Shown here: one piece after another, positions 15,069-24,080 of the stretch
Numbering within the stretch: position 1 is the first letter of the stretch
Layout of the letters: each line of letters opens with the position of its first letter
Source: Candidatus Cardinium hertigii
Lineage (GTDB): Bacteria; Bacteroidota; Bacteroidia; Cytophagales_A; Amoebophilaceae
DNA length: 55,469 bases
Direction of reading: 5' to 3'
NCBI RefSeq assembly: GCF_003788695.1
Contig: NZ_RARA01000026.1
Coordinates: 33,582 to 89,050, forward strand
Translations under genes and position numbers: made by a program
Notes under the pieces: model-generated
Database searches by the model: none
What the model was told of the DNA's origin: nothing
Seen by the model: only the letters and a program-made list of their open reading frames with translations

Positions 15069-18000
15069 ATGGTAAACATTGATTTAGTAATTGTAGGGGT
15101 ATTTTTAATCATAACGCTTGCAATTGGGTTTTATTACGGTAAAGGAATCACAACCTTTCAAGATTATGCGGTCGGCAATAGAAAAATGACTAACCTAGTC
15201 ATTACCATTTCCTTAATCGCCACTATCTATGGAGGCAACATGTTAAGTTCTAGGCTCAATATATATTATGATCTAGGCTTGTATGAATTGATTATGGATT
15301 TAGTACATCCTATTGCGTTCTATTTAGCCTCCAGATTTGTAATTATAAGAATGAAGGAATTTGTAGGCCACCTTTCTATAGCTGAGTCTATGGGAAGCAT
15401 GTATGGTCCAACGGTTCGAATGCTTACAGGAATATTTGGTATCATGATGACGATAACATTGTTAACCTGTCAGATCAAAATTGGGCTAAACATTACGGCT
15501 ATTTTATTTCCTGAAACAGCCCTATTTTCGACTCCTTCAGCTATATTTTTAGCTACATTAGTAGTTTTTTACGCTACATTTGGAGGAGCTAGGGCGGTAG
15601 CTCTAACAGATGTTTATCAAGTTCTTCTTTTTGGCCTCTGCTTTCCTATGCTCTCTTTTGTACTTTTATACTATGCCAAAGATCCAATAGCTGGATGGCA
15701 AAAACTTATGGATATGCCACAATTTAACATAGGCAAAATGCATATTTGGAACAATGGAATCATAAGCAAGGTACTTGCCTATTTTATTTTTAGTTTTGTA
15801 TTTTCTTTTAATCCTGCACCTATTCAACGTTTTTATATGGCACCTTCTGTATGGAAAGCTGCAAAAGTTTTTAGCAAAAGCGCTATCATCCGAATCATTT
15901 TACCTATGCTTTTTTTAAGCGTGGCAATAGCTTTATATGTAGGTGGGCATGTGATCAAACCAAATCAAAGTGTACTCCATTACATTATAGGTCTGCCTTA
16001 CTTTCCGGGTATGCGTGGTATTTTAGTAACTACTATTATAGCTTTGCTTATGTCTACCGCTGATTCCAATTTACACGCGGCTTCTGTTTTATTTGCAAAT
16101 GATGTATGGCCTATGATGGGTAGTTTAACTAAACGAGTTGGTAAGCCCTCACTCCAGGTTGTGCGGGTGGCTTCTGTTGTAATAGGAATCATTAGCCTTT
16201 TTTTAGTCTTACATACAAGGAATAATGCACAATTATTTATCAAAACGGCTAGTATATATGGCCCGGTTGTTTCTATTCCTTTCCTCATGGCTTGTTTTGG
16301 TTTTAGACCCAGATCTATTACGGTCCTATGTAGTATGGGTATAAATATCATCTTAGCGATTTACCGTATATATTATACCAATCAACTTATATCATCACAG
16401 AACATTTTTAAACCACTATTTTTTAGTGCACTTATTTTATTGGTTATCCATTATATACTCCCTCAATGCCCGCATACGGGCTGGGTGGGCATTAAAGAAC
16501 ATAGTCCAGTGGATTTACAAAATCAAGCCACCAAACAGTGGTGGAAGGAACGCTTACAACGGCTTACCCTTCCATTTACCAAATCATATCGAAAAACACT
16601 TTTTCCTAAAAAGGGAAGCACCTTTATATTATTTGGTATCTATGTAATCATCAGCACCATTATAGCCCTTTGTTTTATACAAAAAGATTATTTCTTCCCT
16701 TATGTCTATGGATATATGTCTTCCATGGCAATAGGAACGATCTTAGTCATCTATCCCACTTTTCACTCCTATAAGAAAGAGGGCAACGCCCTTCTCCATT
16801 GGCTATGGCCTGGATTGGTAGGTATGCTACTTTTTGTAGCTAACCTACAATTTGCAAAATTGGGCCATTTTAGCCCTATGGTTTGTGCCCTATTTGTCTC
16901 TAATCTAACTTTGGGTATCGTCTTTTTGTCTTTAGAAATAAGCATGGCTATGCTAGGGATAGCCATAATAACCCATTTATGTATTCCGCCTAGCGTTCCT
17001 TTTTGGAACTGCTTCTGGGCTGGATATAACGAAATTTCTATAGAATTAATTTTTGCTATGCTGCTAATCACTGCAGCAATGGTGGGTTTGGGTACCTATA
17101 AACACTTACGGGATAAAGCTAACGCTAAACTCAAAGTTATAGAGCTTAGGGGAAATTATGAACGACGCATCGCTTTAGAAGCCATTTATAACCAAGCCAA
17201 CTGGTCCAGGCTAGATATGACCCATGGTAGCAAGCTGCTGCAAGAAATGGGTGCAATGCTGCAAAAACCTTGTCACTATCTTTATACCCATGGTCAAGAA
17301 CAACTGGGAGAAAATATCAATCTATTTATGCATAAACTGCAGAAATTTAGCAGCTTATTATTACAAAGAGCTAAGGAAGAACGTAGCCTAGAGTTAAATC
17401 AGAAAGCAGTAAAGCCAATAGAAATCGAACCCACTATTTTAAAAGTTTATGGGGTCATTCGAGGGTTAGGGGAGCCTATGCAATTGCTTTTGCGCAACCA
17501 CACAGAAGTAACACAGCTATTAACAGATCCTTCACTTTTTGAATGTTTTTTAACCTTAAATATATGGGAGATTAGCAAATGTCCACAAGCTGCAGATCAT
17601 ATGGTTACGTTAACCGTTTCTGATACCACTTTACGTTACGATTATGCAATAGTTACCCAAACCGGGAAAAAAATGCTTACCTTGCCCGCCCTGGCATTTT
17701 CGATCAGTACCGATGATAGCACACAAAATATTCTACCAGCATACGATATCATGGACAAAATACCTCCTGTTTGCTTGCCTAAAACGGAACAACAGTTTTA
17801 TCAAGCAGAAAGTAGGCAAATTGTGCAAGCCCATGGTGGTTATATCGAAATCATGGAAAGCAAAGATGCTTTAACATGCCTCTACGTATTACCGGTATCG
17901 GGCAAAAATGTGATGCATTTTAAAAATTACAATCCTACCGATTTGGCTGCTAATAAGATAGGTGAAACAACCGAAAGCTTAGCGCAAGAAAGAACGTTAG

Positions 18001-18554
18001 TAGAATTGCTTACAACAGAAACCAATCTGACCAAAGAAATGGTGGAAAAAACCATTGCTTTTATTAAAAATGCGCATGGTCTTGTGATACGTAAATCGGG
18101 AGCGCCTTATTATACGCATCCTATGGCCGTAAGTAAGATACTGCTAGATGTCACCAAAGATCCATCTACCATTCTAGCTGGTTTGTTGCATGATGTAGTA
18201 GAAGATACACCGGTAACCTTAACCCAAATAGAACTCATGTATGGCCCTGAGGTTGCTTATATTGTAGATAGAGTCACCCATTACAATACAAATGGTTACC
18301 CTTGGAAATTCAGTGATATAGAAAACAAAAATATGCTGGGCCAATGTGTTAACATCCGTGTTATACAGGTTAAACTAGCTGATAGGCTCCACAATACCCA
18401 AACTTTATATGCACGTGAATGGGCAGATCAACAACGCATAGCCAAAGAAACGCTTTCGTTCTATATTCCATGGGGGGAAAAAAATAATATCTACTCAAAG
18501 TGGTTAACAGAAATGCAGCATATCTGTGAAGAAATTTTGAATAGAAAAGAATAG
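15069..18554 (+). CDS. Fusion: sodium:solute symporter, degenerate histidine kinase, SpoT-type HD hydrolase
   Basis: A 1161-residue protein. Residues 1 to about 465 are a sodium:solute symporter (SSS) with many membrane helices and the family segment MSTADSNLHAAS (near 327). About 515-680 adds roughly six more helices. About 690-950 resembles the output half of a sensor kinase: helical pairs, then an ATPase-like end with IVQAHGGYIEIMES. The glycine-rich G boxes are lost, so ATP binding is doubtful. About 965-1161 is a SpoT/MESH-type HD domain with YYTHP, LLHDVVEDT (near 1040) and KLADRLHNT (near 1104), so the Mn-binding H, HD and D and the catalytic ED are all there. No (p)ppGpp synthetase, TGS or ACT domain follows. 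Predicted role: alarmone hydrolysis coupled to a transporter at the inner membrane. Confidence 0.85.
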   Translation: MVNIDLVIVGVFLIITLAIGFYYGKGITTFQDYAVGNRKMTNLVITISLIATIYGGNMLSSRLNIYYDLGLYELIMDLVHPIAFYLASRFVIIRMKEFVGHLSIAESMGSMYGPTVRMLTGIFGIMMTITLLTCQIKIGLNITAILFPETALFSTPSAIFLATLVVFYATFGGARAVALTDVYQVLLFGLCFPMLSFVLLYYAKDPIAGWQKLMDMPQFNIGKMHIWNNGIISKVLAYFIFSFVFSFNPAPIQRFYMAPSVWKAAKVFSKSAIIRIILPMLFLSVAIALYVGGHVIKPNQSVLHYIIGLPYFPGMRGILVTTIIALLMSTADSNLHAASVLFANDVWPMMGSLTKRVGKPSLQVVRVASVVIGIISLFLVLHTRNNAQLFIKTASIYGPVVSIPFLMACFGFRPRSITVLCSMGINIILAIYRIYYTNQLISSQNIFKPLFFSALILLVIHYILPQCPHTGWVGIKEHSPVDLQNQATKQWWKERLQRLTLPFTKSYRKTLFPKKGSTFILFGIYVIISTIIALCFIQKDYFFPYVYGYMSSMAIGTILVIYPTFHSYKKEGNALLHWLWPGLVGMLLFVANLQFAKLGHFSPMVCALFVSNLTLGIVFLSLEISMAMLGIAIITHLCIPPSVPFWNCFWAGYNEISIELIFAMLLITAAMVGLGTYKHLRDKANAKLKVIELRGNYERRIALEAIYNQANWSRLDMTHGSKLLQEMGAMLQKPCHYLYTHGQEQLGENINLFMHKLQKFSSLLLQRAKEERSLELNQKAVKPIEIEPTILKVYGVIRGLGEPMQLLLRNHTEVTQLLTDPSLFECFLTLNIWEISKCPQAADHMVTLTVSDTTLRYDYAIVTQTGKKMLTLPALAFSISTDDSTQNILPAYDIMDKIPPVCLPKTEQQFYQAESRQIVQAHGGYIEIMESKDALTCLYVLPVSGKNVMHFKNYNPTDLAANKIGETTESLAQERTLVELLTTETNLTKEMVEKTIAFIKNAHGLVIRKSGAPYYTHPMAVSKILLDVTKDPSTILAGLLHDVVEDTPVTLTQIELMYGPEVAYIVDRVTHYNTNGYPWKFSDIENKNMLGQCVNIRVIQVKLADRLHNTQTLYAREWADQQRIAKETLSFYIPWGEKNNIYSKWLTEMQHICEEILNRKE

Positions 18555-18602
18555 CGCTTATGTATGCAATGGGTCTAATGCAATAGCTAAACTTCCTACA
18601 CA

Positions 18603-19154
18603 GTATCCGTTCAATGGTGTGGCCTATGCGTATTTTTTCATGTTCGTATTTAGAAATAGCGCAATAATGTAAGTTTATAAAAAACGCGCCTTGAACAAAG
18701 CTGTGACTAGAAAAATTCAGACTGAAAGGTAGTAGAAAATCAGCCTGTTTGAGCCTACTCTTCGTCTGTATCCGTTCAGTAGAGTGGCCAATTAGAAATA
18801 GCGCAATAATGCAAGATCATAAAAACGCGCCTTGAACAAAGCTGTGATTAGAAAAATTTAGTCTGAAAGGTAGTAGAAAATCAGCCTGTTTGAGCCCAAG
18901 GCTGTAGGCCTGGGCGAGTTCTGATTTTCAGCTTTCAGACTGAATTTTTCAACAGCTTTGTTCACCAGCGCTTGATTTTTTTTGGCTACTTTTTTTGATC
19001 AAGCAAAAAAAGTAGCTTTAAAATAAGTAGTTTTTAAAAAAAAATGGATAAAATCATCAATAATCTATAAAATATGGCTGCCATGCAGCTGAACAGATAC
19101 AAATAAAAAGGACCTTTAAATTAAAAGCATTGCTGCCACGCACGTGAACAGATA
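18603..19154. repeat. RA repeat, compound copy (variant A)
   Basis: Two left halves in tandem (starting GTATCCGTTCAATGGTGTGG at 18603 and GTATCCGTTCAGTAGAGTGG near 18769) share one right half ending near 19100, followed by an extra right end at about 19132-19154. The second unit shows the cleanest variant-A hairpin: GAACAAAGCTGT near 18834 pairs with ACAGCTTTGTTC near 18951, around a loop containing CCCAAGGCTGTAGGCCTGGG. It separates the convergent fusion-transporter and lipoprotein genes and leaves no room for another gene. Confidence 0.88.
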
Positions 19155-19186
19155 TATTTAACTGGACAATACCCATTTACGCAATG

Positions 19187-20710
19187 CTATGAAATCTTCC
19201 GTGCTACGGTAGATTGATAACATGAAATTTGGGTTAGAATAAGGTGAAGCGTATAATAATCTTGTTTCATGGCCTCAAAAACCAAATCAATATCAAATTT
19301 ATTGCCAGTTTTTTTCTTAATCTTATCATAAGTAAATATAGCATTATCCTTATCTTTTTGCTGTTCAGCTAATTGTAGGATATATAATTGAATTTTCTGA
19401 GTTACAGGTGTAGGCTTATATTGACCATTCTTTTTTATAACAATTGCAGATGCCTGCAAATTATTGTTTAGATGGTGCCTAATATTTTCAGCAGATTTAT
19501 TACTATCCCAAGGTTCATTATAAGAACTATCATCAGCATAAGTAACGTCAGAGGGAGGCTTATCATAAAAAGGTTCATCATAAAAACTATCACCATCAGC
19601 AGCAGCGTAGGAAGGAATATCATCAATAGGACAGCTAGCAATTTTAAAAGGCATAGAAGACGTAGAAGGCATAGAAGACGTAGAAGGTGTAGAAGACGTA
19701 AAAGGCGTAGAAGTCGTAAAAGGCGTAATACTACTGCTATTTACGGATGCATTTCCTGTAACTTCTATCTGCTTCACACATGTATTTTCCAATACATCTA
19801 TATCAGGTATATCAGGAACTGCAAAACAAAAATCTTGTTCATTACTTTTTGTATTCGCTATATATTCACCTAAATAGGTAGCAAACACATTTTTATCTTT
19901 TTTAGCTACATTTAACCATTTTTTTAAATCATTAGACTTAAACAGGTTCCAGCATTTTTTTTGTGATTTACAGTTTAAATTTAACTTATTTAAGCATTCG
20001 CCAAATGTTAGTGCTATGATTGTATCATTCAAAACTTGATGCTTATCTTCTTCACTCTTTTTAATCCGTATACGACCAATACATTGCTTTAATACATCCA
20101 CGTCATTGCTTATATAAAAACACTGCTCATTTCTAAACCTAGTGGGAGTGTCACCAGAGGGACATACATAACACGTATAAAAGGTTTTAAGCTTTTTTAA
20201 TAAAATCTGGATTTGCTCATCCTTTTCAGCATTATCGTCAATTTGTTCCAAAATTTCTTCCAAACGTTTATAAATTTCATGATAGGTATTCCAAACTTCA
20301 GCAATTATATTAAAAGCGGTACCATATGCAAAAAGCTTAGATTTAGATTTAGATTTAGCATAAAAAGTAGGATGATCCAAAGAAGCCAAACAATTGTATA
20401 AACTTTTAGGATAAGCTTTTGAATCAATAAAACTTTTACATAAATGCTTCACTGTAGTGGGTAAAGTACAATCATTTTTCTTATCCAGATGCCTTATAAC
20501 TATAGGTGCATTAGATAAGTGATCTATTGGCGGAAGTTTATTACCATCCTTATTACGCAGCACTTTACACAACGTTTGAATTTCCTGATTCTGAATTCCC
20601 TGATTACGCATTTGAAACGTATTACCCTCTTGGCAATTGCTTAATAACATCCCAGCTAACAAAAGATGCAACATATAAGAAATATGATTTGTATTTCTTA
20701 TATGGATCAT
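19187..20710 (-). CDS. Lipoprotein of unknown function with Ser/Thr/Pro repeats (507 aa)
   Basis: I chose the ATG at 20710, not the upstream one at 20812, because it places a standard lipoprotein signal at the N-terminus (LLLAGMLLSNC, lipidated Cys26). The mature part has cysteine-containing helical segments. A domain near 120-180 (AYGTAFNIIAEV...YHEIY) and a C-terminal segment (TYDKIKKKTGNKFDID) both reappear in the small lipoprotein at 23229, but in the opposite order. Around residue 330-360 are hexapeptide repeats (TSSTPF/TSSMPS) from an 18-bp DNA repeat, then an acidic Asp/Tyr-rich stretch. No known catalytic motif is visible. It is a candidate surface or host-interaction protein. Confidence 0.7.
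   Translation of the reverse strand: MIHIRNTNHISYMLHLLLAGMLLSNCQEGNTFQMRNQGIQNQEIQTLCKVLRNKDGNKLPPIDHLSNAPIVIRHLDKKNDCTLPTTVKHLCKSFIDSKAYPKSLYNCLASLDHPTFYAKSKSKSKLFAYGTAFNIIAEVWNTYHEIYKRLEEILEQIDDNAEKDEQIQILLKKLKTFYTCYVCPSGDTPTRFRNEQCFYISNDVDVLKQCIGRIRIKKSEEDKHQVLNDTIIALTFGECLNKLNLNCKSQKKCWNLFKSNDLKKWLNVAKKDKNVFATYLGEYIANTKSNEQDFCFAVPDIPDIDVLENTCVKQIEVTGNASVNSSSITPFTTSTPFTSSTPSTSSMPSTSSMPFKIASCPIDDIPSYAAADGDSFYDEPFYDKPPSDVTYADDSSYNEPWDSNKSAENIRHHLNNNLQASAIVIKKNGQYKPTPVTQKIQLYILQLAEQQKDKDNAIFTYDKIKKKTGNKFDIDLVFEAMKQDYYTLHLILTQISCYQSTVARKIS
19646..19727. repeat. 18-bp coding tandem repeat
   Basis: About 4.5 copies of an 18-bp unit (consensus ARAAGGCRTAGAAGACGT) on the plus strand, which on the minus strand encode T-S-S-M/T-P-S/F hexapeptides. 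The unit length is a multiple of three, so slippage would change the linker length without breaking the frame. Confidence 0.8.
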
Positions 20711-21077
20711 TTTGGATTTTATTTTTTTTGTAAAATTAAAGCTTCCGATCGAAAAACCCAAACATCTCTTTCTTAAGAAGCACGTGCCTTTTTTAGATAA
20801 AATACATTTCATGGTTTATGATAATTTTTGTTTTTTAGAATGATACTTGTTTTTTATTTGCTTTTTTATTCTTTACCAACATAATAATATTATGATGTAG
20901 GGTTGCTAACCTAGCATAAATTTTCTAAAGCACAAAGCGTGCTAAAGAAGTTTTAACCATAATTTTATATATTGGATACCGTAAATTTTACGTCTAAATC
21001 TACCATAAGTAATGGCAAAATGCAGCATCTATAGCTGCAATAGCTTGCGTACACTTTATTCTTAATCCAACACTTTG
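20711..21077. other. AT-rich upstream region of the 507-aa lipoprotein; no gene seen
   Basis: The stretch contains the in-frame extension of the lipoprotein gene up to 20812, then AT-rich sequence with no open frame of note. It should carry the lipoprotein promoter. It lacks the TACTGG-type palindrome found upstream of the other two lipoprotein genes in this cluster. Confidence 0.4.
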
Positions 21078-21392
21078 GTATCCGTTCACCTGCGTAGCAG
21101 CCATATTTTATAGTATCCATTCACTTGCGTGGTAGCCATATTTTATAGATTATAATAATTAAAGCTACTTTTTTTGCTTGATCAAAAAAAGTAGCCAAAA
21201 AAAATCAAGCGCTGATGAAAAAACTGCTGAAAAAAAAGGAAAAAAACCGAAAATCAAATCTCGCTCCTACGGAGCTCAGACAAAGTGATTTCCTTTCTTT
21301 TCTTTCCACAGTTTTTTCAAGGCGCATTTTTTATAAACTTACATTATTGCGCTATTTCTAAATAGGCATAGGCCATTCCACTGAACGGATAC
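21078..21392. repeat. RA repeat, variant-B stem
   Basis: It starts GTATCCGTTCACCTGCGTAG, has a second right end nested at about 21115, the TTTGCTTGATCAAAAAAAG hairpin, and the variant-B stem with GCTCCTACGGAGC at the apex. It ends CCACTGAACGGATAC at 21392. It lies 3' of the M28 peptidase gene and 5' of nothing transcribed toward it. Confidence 0.85.
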
Positions 21393-21469
21393 GTTTCTCC
21401 TCACCCTAAAAAGTAAAAAGATTTCTTTTCGTGTTGCTTGTTTGCTTGTACGGAGATAGCTTAGGTTCT

Positions 21470-22717
21470 TTATTGGGCTATTGTGCTTGTGCTTGTGCTT
21501 GTAGTTGGGCTTTCTATTTCTGTTTCAGGTTTTTCTGCTGTTGTACTAGAAACCAATCCTTCAGTTATTTCCTTTAAATTTTCTACCAGTTTGGTAAATT
21601 CTTTAAAATTTACACTACCGTCCGCTATAGTATCAGTATTTTTATGATAATTTTTGTTTCTACTATCAGCTGTATCTGAAATCATTATAGCCTTATCAAA
21701 ACCCTCTCGCCAAAAAGATGCATGATCAGATCGCTCAACAAGCCGTCCCAATATAGGGAACCAATGTGGTGCTGAAAAATAATTTATAGGAAATGCTACC
21801 TTAGCGTTCTTAGAGGCTGACATACATCGGTCTGCAAATTCTTTTGACGCTCCCCGCTTGGAAACAAATACAGCTTCATTACCTATATCAGGATAGCCCA
21901 ATAGCTTAAAAAGAGGAGCTAAAGAAATACGACATATAGAAGGAAATTTTTGACTACCTGGTTCATTAGAAAAGTATCCTATACTTTCAAGTACTACTAC
22001 TTCCATATGCTCCCCCTTTTCCCTAGCCATTTTTGCATAAACCCTACTGCCCATAGTATCTACTCCATATTTTGCTGCCGTTGCTTTTCTGTCTACTGCT
22101 TTGGAATCTAAACTATACGGTTCTTCTTCATTAGGAAATAATACAAATTTTAAAGTTTTTTCAATTTTTCCCTCATACTTTAGCATATGCTTGGCAATTT
22201 CCAAAACCCCGGCTACTCCTGAAGCGTTATCATCTGCTCCTGGTGAACCATCTACAGTATCATAATGCGCTCCGATTACAACGCATTCGTTATTTGTATT
22301 AACATCAGGATTGCTATTAACAATAGCTTCTATAATAGTCATTTTATAAGGGTTACCCTTAATAATTTTATTAGTATCATATTCATTTTTAAATGCTTCT
22401 CCTGTATATTTTGCAGTATAAGGGATAATAGTAAGGTTGGTACTGCTATATCCTGCTTCTCTAAATGCTTCTTCAATATACTTAGCTGCTTCATTTAATT
22501 TTTCAAAATATGCTATATTTCTCACGCCTATTGTCTCTGACAAATAGCTTACATGCGCCCTCAAGCGTTTTTCTGTCTCTTCTAAAGAAGAAGAGGTTGG
22601 AGCAGTTGGATTTGGATTTGGTAAACGATTGACCTGTTGTGTTCCATTAGAACAACCAAATTGAGAAGTAACCATAGAAAAAAGAAATAGTTTTTTAGTG
22701 ATATGTAAAGTATGCAT
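21470..22717 (-). CDS. M28-family metallopeptidase lipoprotein
   Basis: A 415-residue lipoprotein. The signal ends in the lipobox SQFGC (Cys22). A Pro/Ser/Thr linker (31-46) leads to a zinc aminopeptidase domain of the M28 family: GAHYDTVDG (149-157; zinc ligand His151), GADDNASGVAG (160-170; bridging Asp162), PNEEE (196-200; catalytic and ligand glutamates), LESIGYF (243-249), and KNYHKNTDT with the last histidine ligand. The two-zinc site appears complete. The C-terminus is a Thr/Ser repeat tail (TSTSTST). It would cut peptides in the periplasm or at the surface. Leader and upstream palindrome match those of the lipoprotein at 23229. Confidence 0.9.
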   Translation of the reverse strand: MHTLHITKKLFLFSMVTSQFGCSNGTQQVNRLPNPNPTAPTSSSLEETEKRLRAHVSYLSETIGVRNIAYFEKLNEAAKYIEEAFREAGYSSTNLTIIPYTAKYTGEAFKNEYDTNKIIKGNPYKMTIIEAIVNSNPDVNTNNECVVIGAHYDTVDGSPGADDNASGVAGVLEIAKHMLKYEGKIEKTLKFVLFPNEEEPYSLDSKAVDRKATAAKYGVDTMGSRVYAKMAREKGEHMEVVVLESIGYFSNEPGSQKFPSICRISLAPLFKLLGYPDIGNEAVFVSKRGASKEFADRCMSASKNAKVAFPINYFSAPHWFPILGRLVERSDHASFWREGFDKAIMISDTADSRNKNYHKNTDTIADGSVNFKEFTKLVENLKEITEGLVSSTTAEKPETEIESPTTSTSTSTIAQ

Positions 22718-22790
22718 AATAGGAATAAGGAATGGGTTTTAATTTATTTAAATTATAAGTTAATTAATTTATATGATACTATTACTAGTA

Positions 22791-22806
22791 TACCGGATAA
22801 CCAGTA
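22791..22806 (-). promoter_or_regulatory. Shared palindromic site upstream of the M28 lipoprotein
   Basis: On the plus strand TACCGGATAACCAGTA, an imperfect TACYGG-N4-CCAGTA palindrome about 75 bp before the start codon, followed by TTGAAAATA. The same block lies upstream of the lipoprotein at 23762. This could be an operator or simply the surviving edge of a duplication. Confidence 0.45.
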
Positions 22807-22817
22807 ATTGAAAATAT

Positions 22818-23250
22818 GTATCCGTTTACCTGCGGGGCAACCATATTTTAATAGATTACAGAAAATAGCTAATATTTAATAATTGATGATTTTATCCATT
22901 TTTTTTAAAGCTACTTCTTTTAAAGTTTTAAAGCTACTTTTTTTGCTTGATCAAAAAAAGTAGCCAAAAAAAATCAAGCGCTGGTGGACAAAGCTGTTAA
23001 AAATTCAGTCTGAAAGCTGAAAATCAGAACTCGCTCTATGATTACTCAATAGATTTGGGAAGCTGGCAAGGCGCACGAGGGTGAAGCGCACGCAGCATAG
23101 TACCCACTATGTGAGTACGCTGAATCCCGAAGCGGAACGCAGCCAGCTTTCCAAAGACGAAGAGTAAGCTCAAACAGGCTGATTTTCTACATTGCTCTCA
23201 GACTGAATTTTTCTAATCACAGCTTTGTTCAAGGCGCATTTTTATGATCT
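22818..23250. repeat. RA repeat, long variant A, left terminus missing
   Basis: It starts GTATCCGTTTACCTGCGGGG and contains the full inner arm (GAAGCTGGCAAGGCGCACGA facing CCAGCTTTCCAAAGACGAAG), with the ACTATG/CATAGT apex near 23098. It ends within CAAGGCGCATTTTTATGATC, merging into the 3' end of the next gene without the outer left terminus. The inserted element supplies that gene's last codons and stop. Confidence 0.85.
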
Positions 23251-23762
23251 TTTTCTTCTTTTTCTTCTTTTTCTTCTTTTTCTTCTTTTTCTTCTTTTTC
23301 TTCTTTAATAGCTAGACCGTCCTCAGCCGCTTTTTTTACCTCTGTATAAAGCTCATGAAAACCCTGATAGACTTTAGCAATCTCATTGACCGCGCTACCA
23401 TATGCAACCTTACTGTGTAACTTTCCACCTGAAATGCCTGATGCTCCGCTCTTAAAAGTAAACATATCGATATTACCAATAGTATCTATATGCTTGGCCG
23501 ATGTAAAAACATCCATAGCATCTCTAATCTTTCTGATATCAAATTTATTAACAGAATCCTCACGAATCTTATCGTAAGTAACAGCCGGATCATTAGATCC
23601 AGATGCTTCTTCAGTGTACGAAGAACATTCTGAATCTGAACTAGTTGGATTTGGATTTGGATTTGGTGAAGGATTGACCTGTTGTTTTCCATTAGAACAA
23701 CCAAATTGATAAGCGACTATGTAAAATAGAAATAGCTTTTTAGTAATATTTAAAGTATACAT
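23229..23762 (-). CDS. Small lipoprotein sharing the M28 leader, 3' end formed by a repeat
   Basis: A 177-residue lipoprotein. Its first 30 residues match the M28 peptidase leader at 23 positions, including the lipobox region QFGCSNG (Cys22) and QQVN. The mature part carries TYDKIREDSVNKFDI and AYGSAVNEIAKVYQGFHELY segments, related to parts of the 507-residue lipoprotein. From about residue 148 it is a run of E-E-K triplets from a 9-bp repeat. The last residues (N-A-P and stop) are encoded by an inserted RA element, so the original C-terminus is probably lost. Function unknown. Confidence 0.65.
   Translation of the reverse strand: MYTLNITKKLFLFYIVAYQFGCSNGKQQVNPSPNPNPNPTSSDSECSSYTEEASGSNDPAVTYDKIREDSVNKFDIRKIRDAMDVFTSAKHIDTIGNIDMFTFKSGASGISGGKLHSKVAYGSAVNEIAKVYQGFHELYTEVKKAAEDGLAIKEEKEEKEEKEEKEEKEEKDHKNAP
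23249..23306. repeat. 9-bp microsatellite (TTTTTCTTC) in a coding region
   Basis: About six perfect units on the plus strand, read as E-E-K on the minus strand. Length changes would stay in frame. It abuts the RA element. Confidence 0.9.
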
Positions 23763-23823
23763 AAAGAAATAAATTTTAATTTATATTATATATGATGTTT
23801 TAATACTATATCCTACTTGATAC

Positions 23824-23839
23824 TACTGGATAACCAGTA
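23824..23839 (-). promoter_or_regulatory. Perfect palindrome upstream of the small lipoprotein
   Basis: TACTGG-ATAA-CCAGTA, 6-bp arms, about 62 bp before the start codon, followed by GTTGAAAATA as in the M28 copy. The conserved block suggests a common transcription factor site or a duplicated promoter. Confidence 0.5.
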
Positions 23840-23962
23840 GTTGAAAATAGGCCTATACCGGAATATACATAATAATTTTTATTTTTAACAAACTAGGATG
23901 CTAAAGGATGCTAACAATTCATAGCTAACAATTCATATTAGCACATACGGTAATAATAAAGA

Positions 23963-24018
23963 GTATTTGTTTACATGCGTGACAGCCATTTTTCAATAGC
24001 CACGCACGCGAACAGATC
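23963..24018. repeat. Degenerate mini RA element
   Basis: Two facing RA right ends (GTTTACATGCGTGACAGCC and GCCACGCACGCGAACAGATC) with about 13 bp between them. It is a nearly complete internal deletion, located just downstream of the 5S terminator. Confidence 0.6.
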
Positions 24019-24030
24019 TATTATGCACAT

Positions 24031-24065
24031 AAAAAAAGCGCTAATCATCTATAATAATTAGCGCT
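24031..24065 (-). terminator. Rho-independent terminator after 5S rRNA
   Basis: Minus-strand stem AGCGCTAAT/ATTAGCGCT (9 bp, 11-nt loop) followed directly by seven T residues. It lies 16 bp beyond the 5S 3' end and closes the 23S-5S transcript. Confidence 0.88.
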
Positions 24066-24080
24066 CTACAAAAAATTAAA

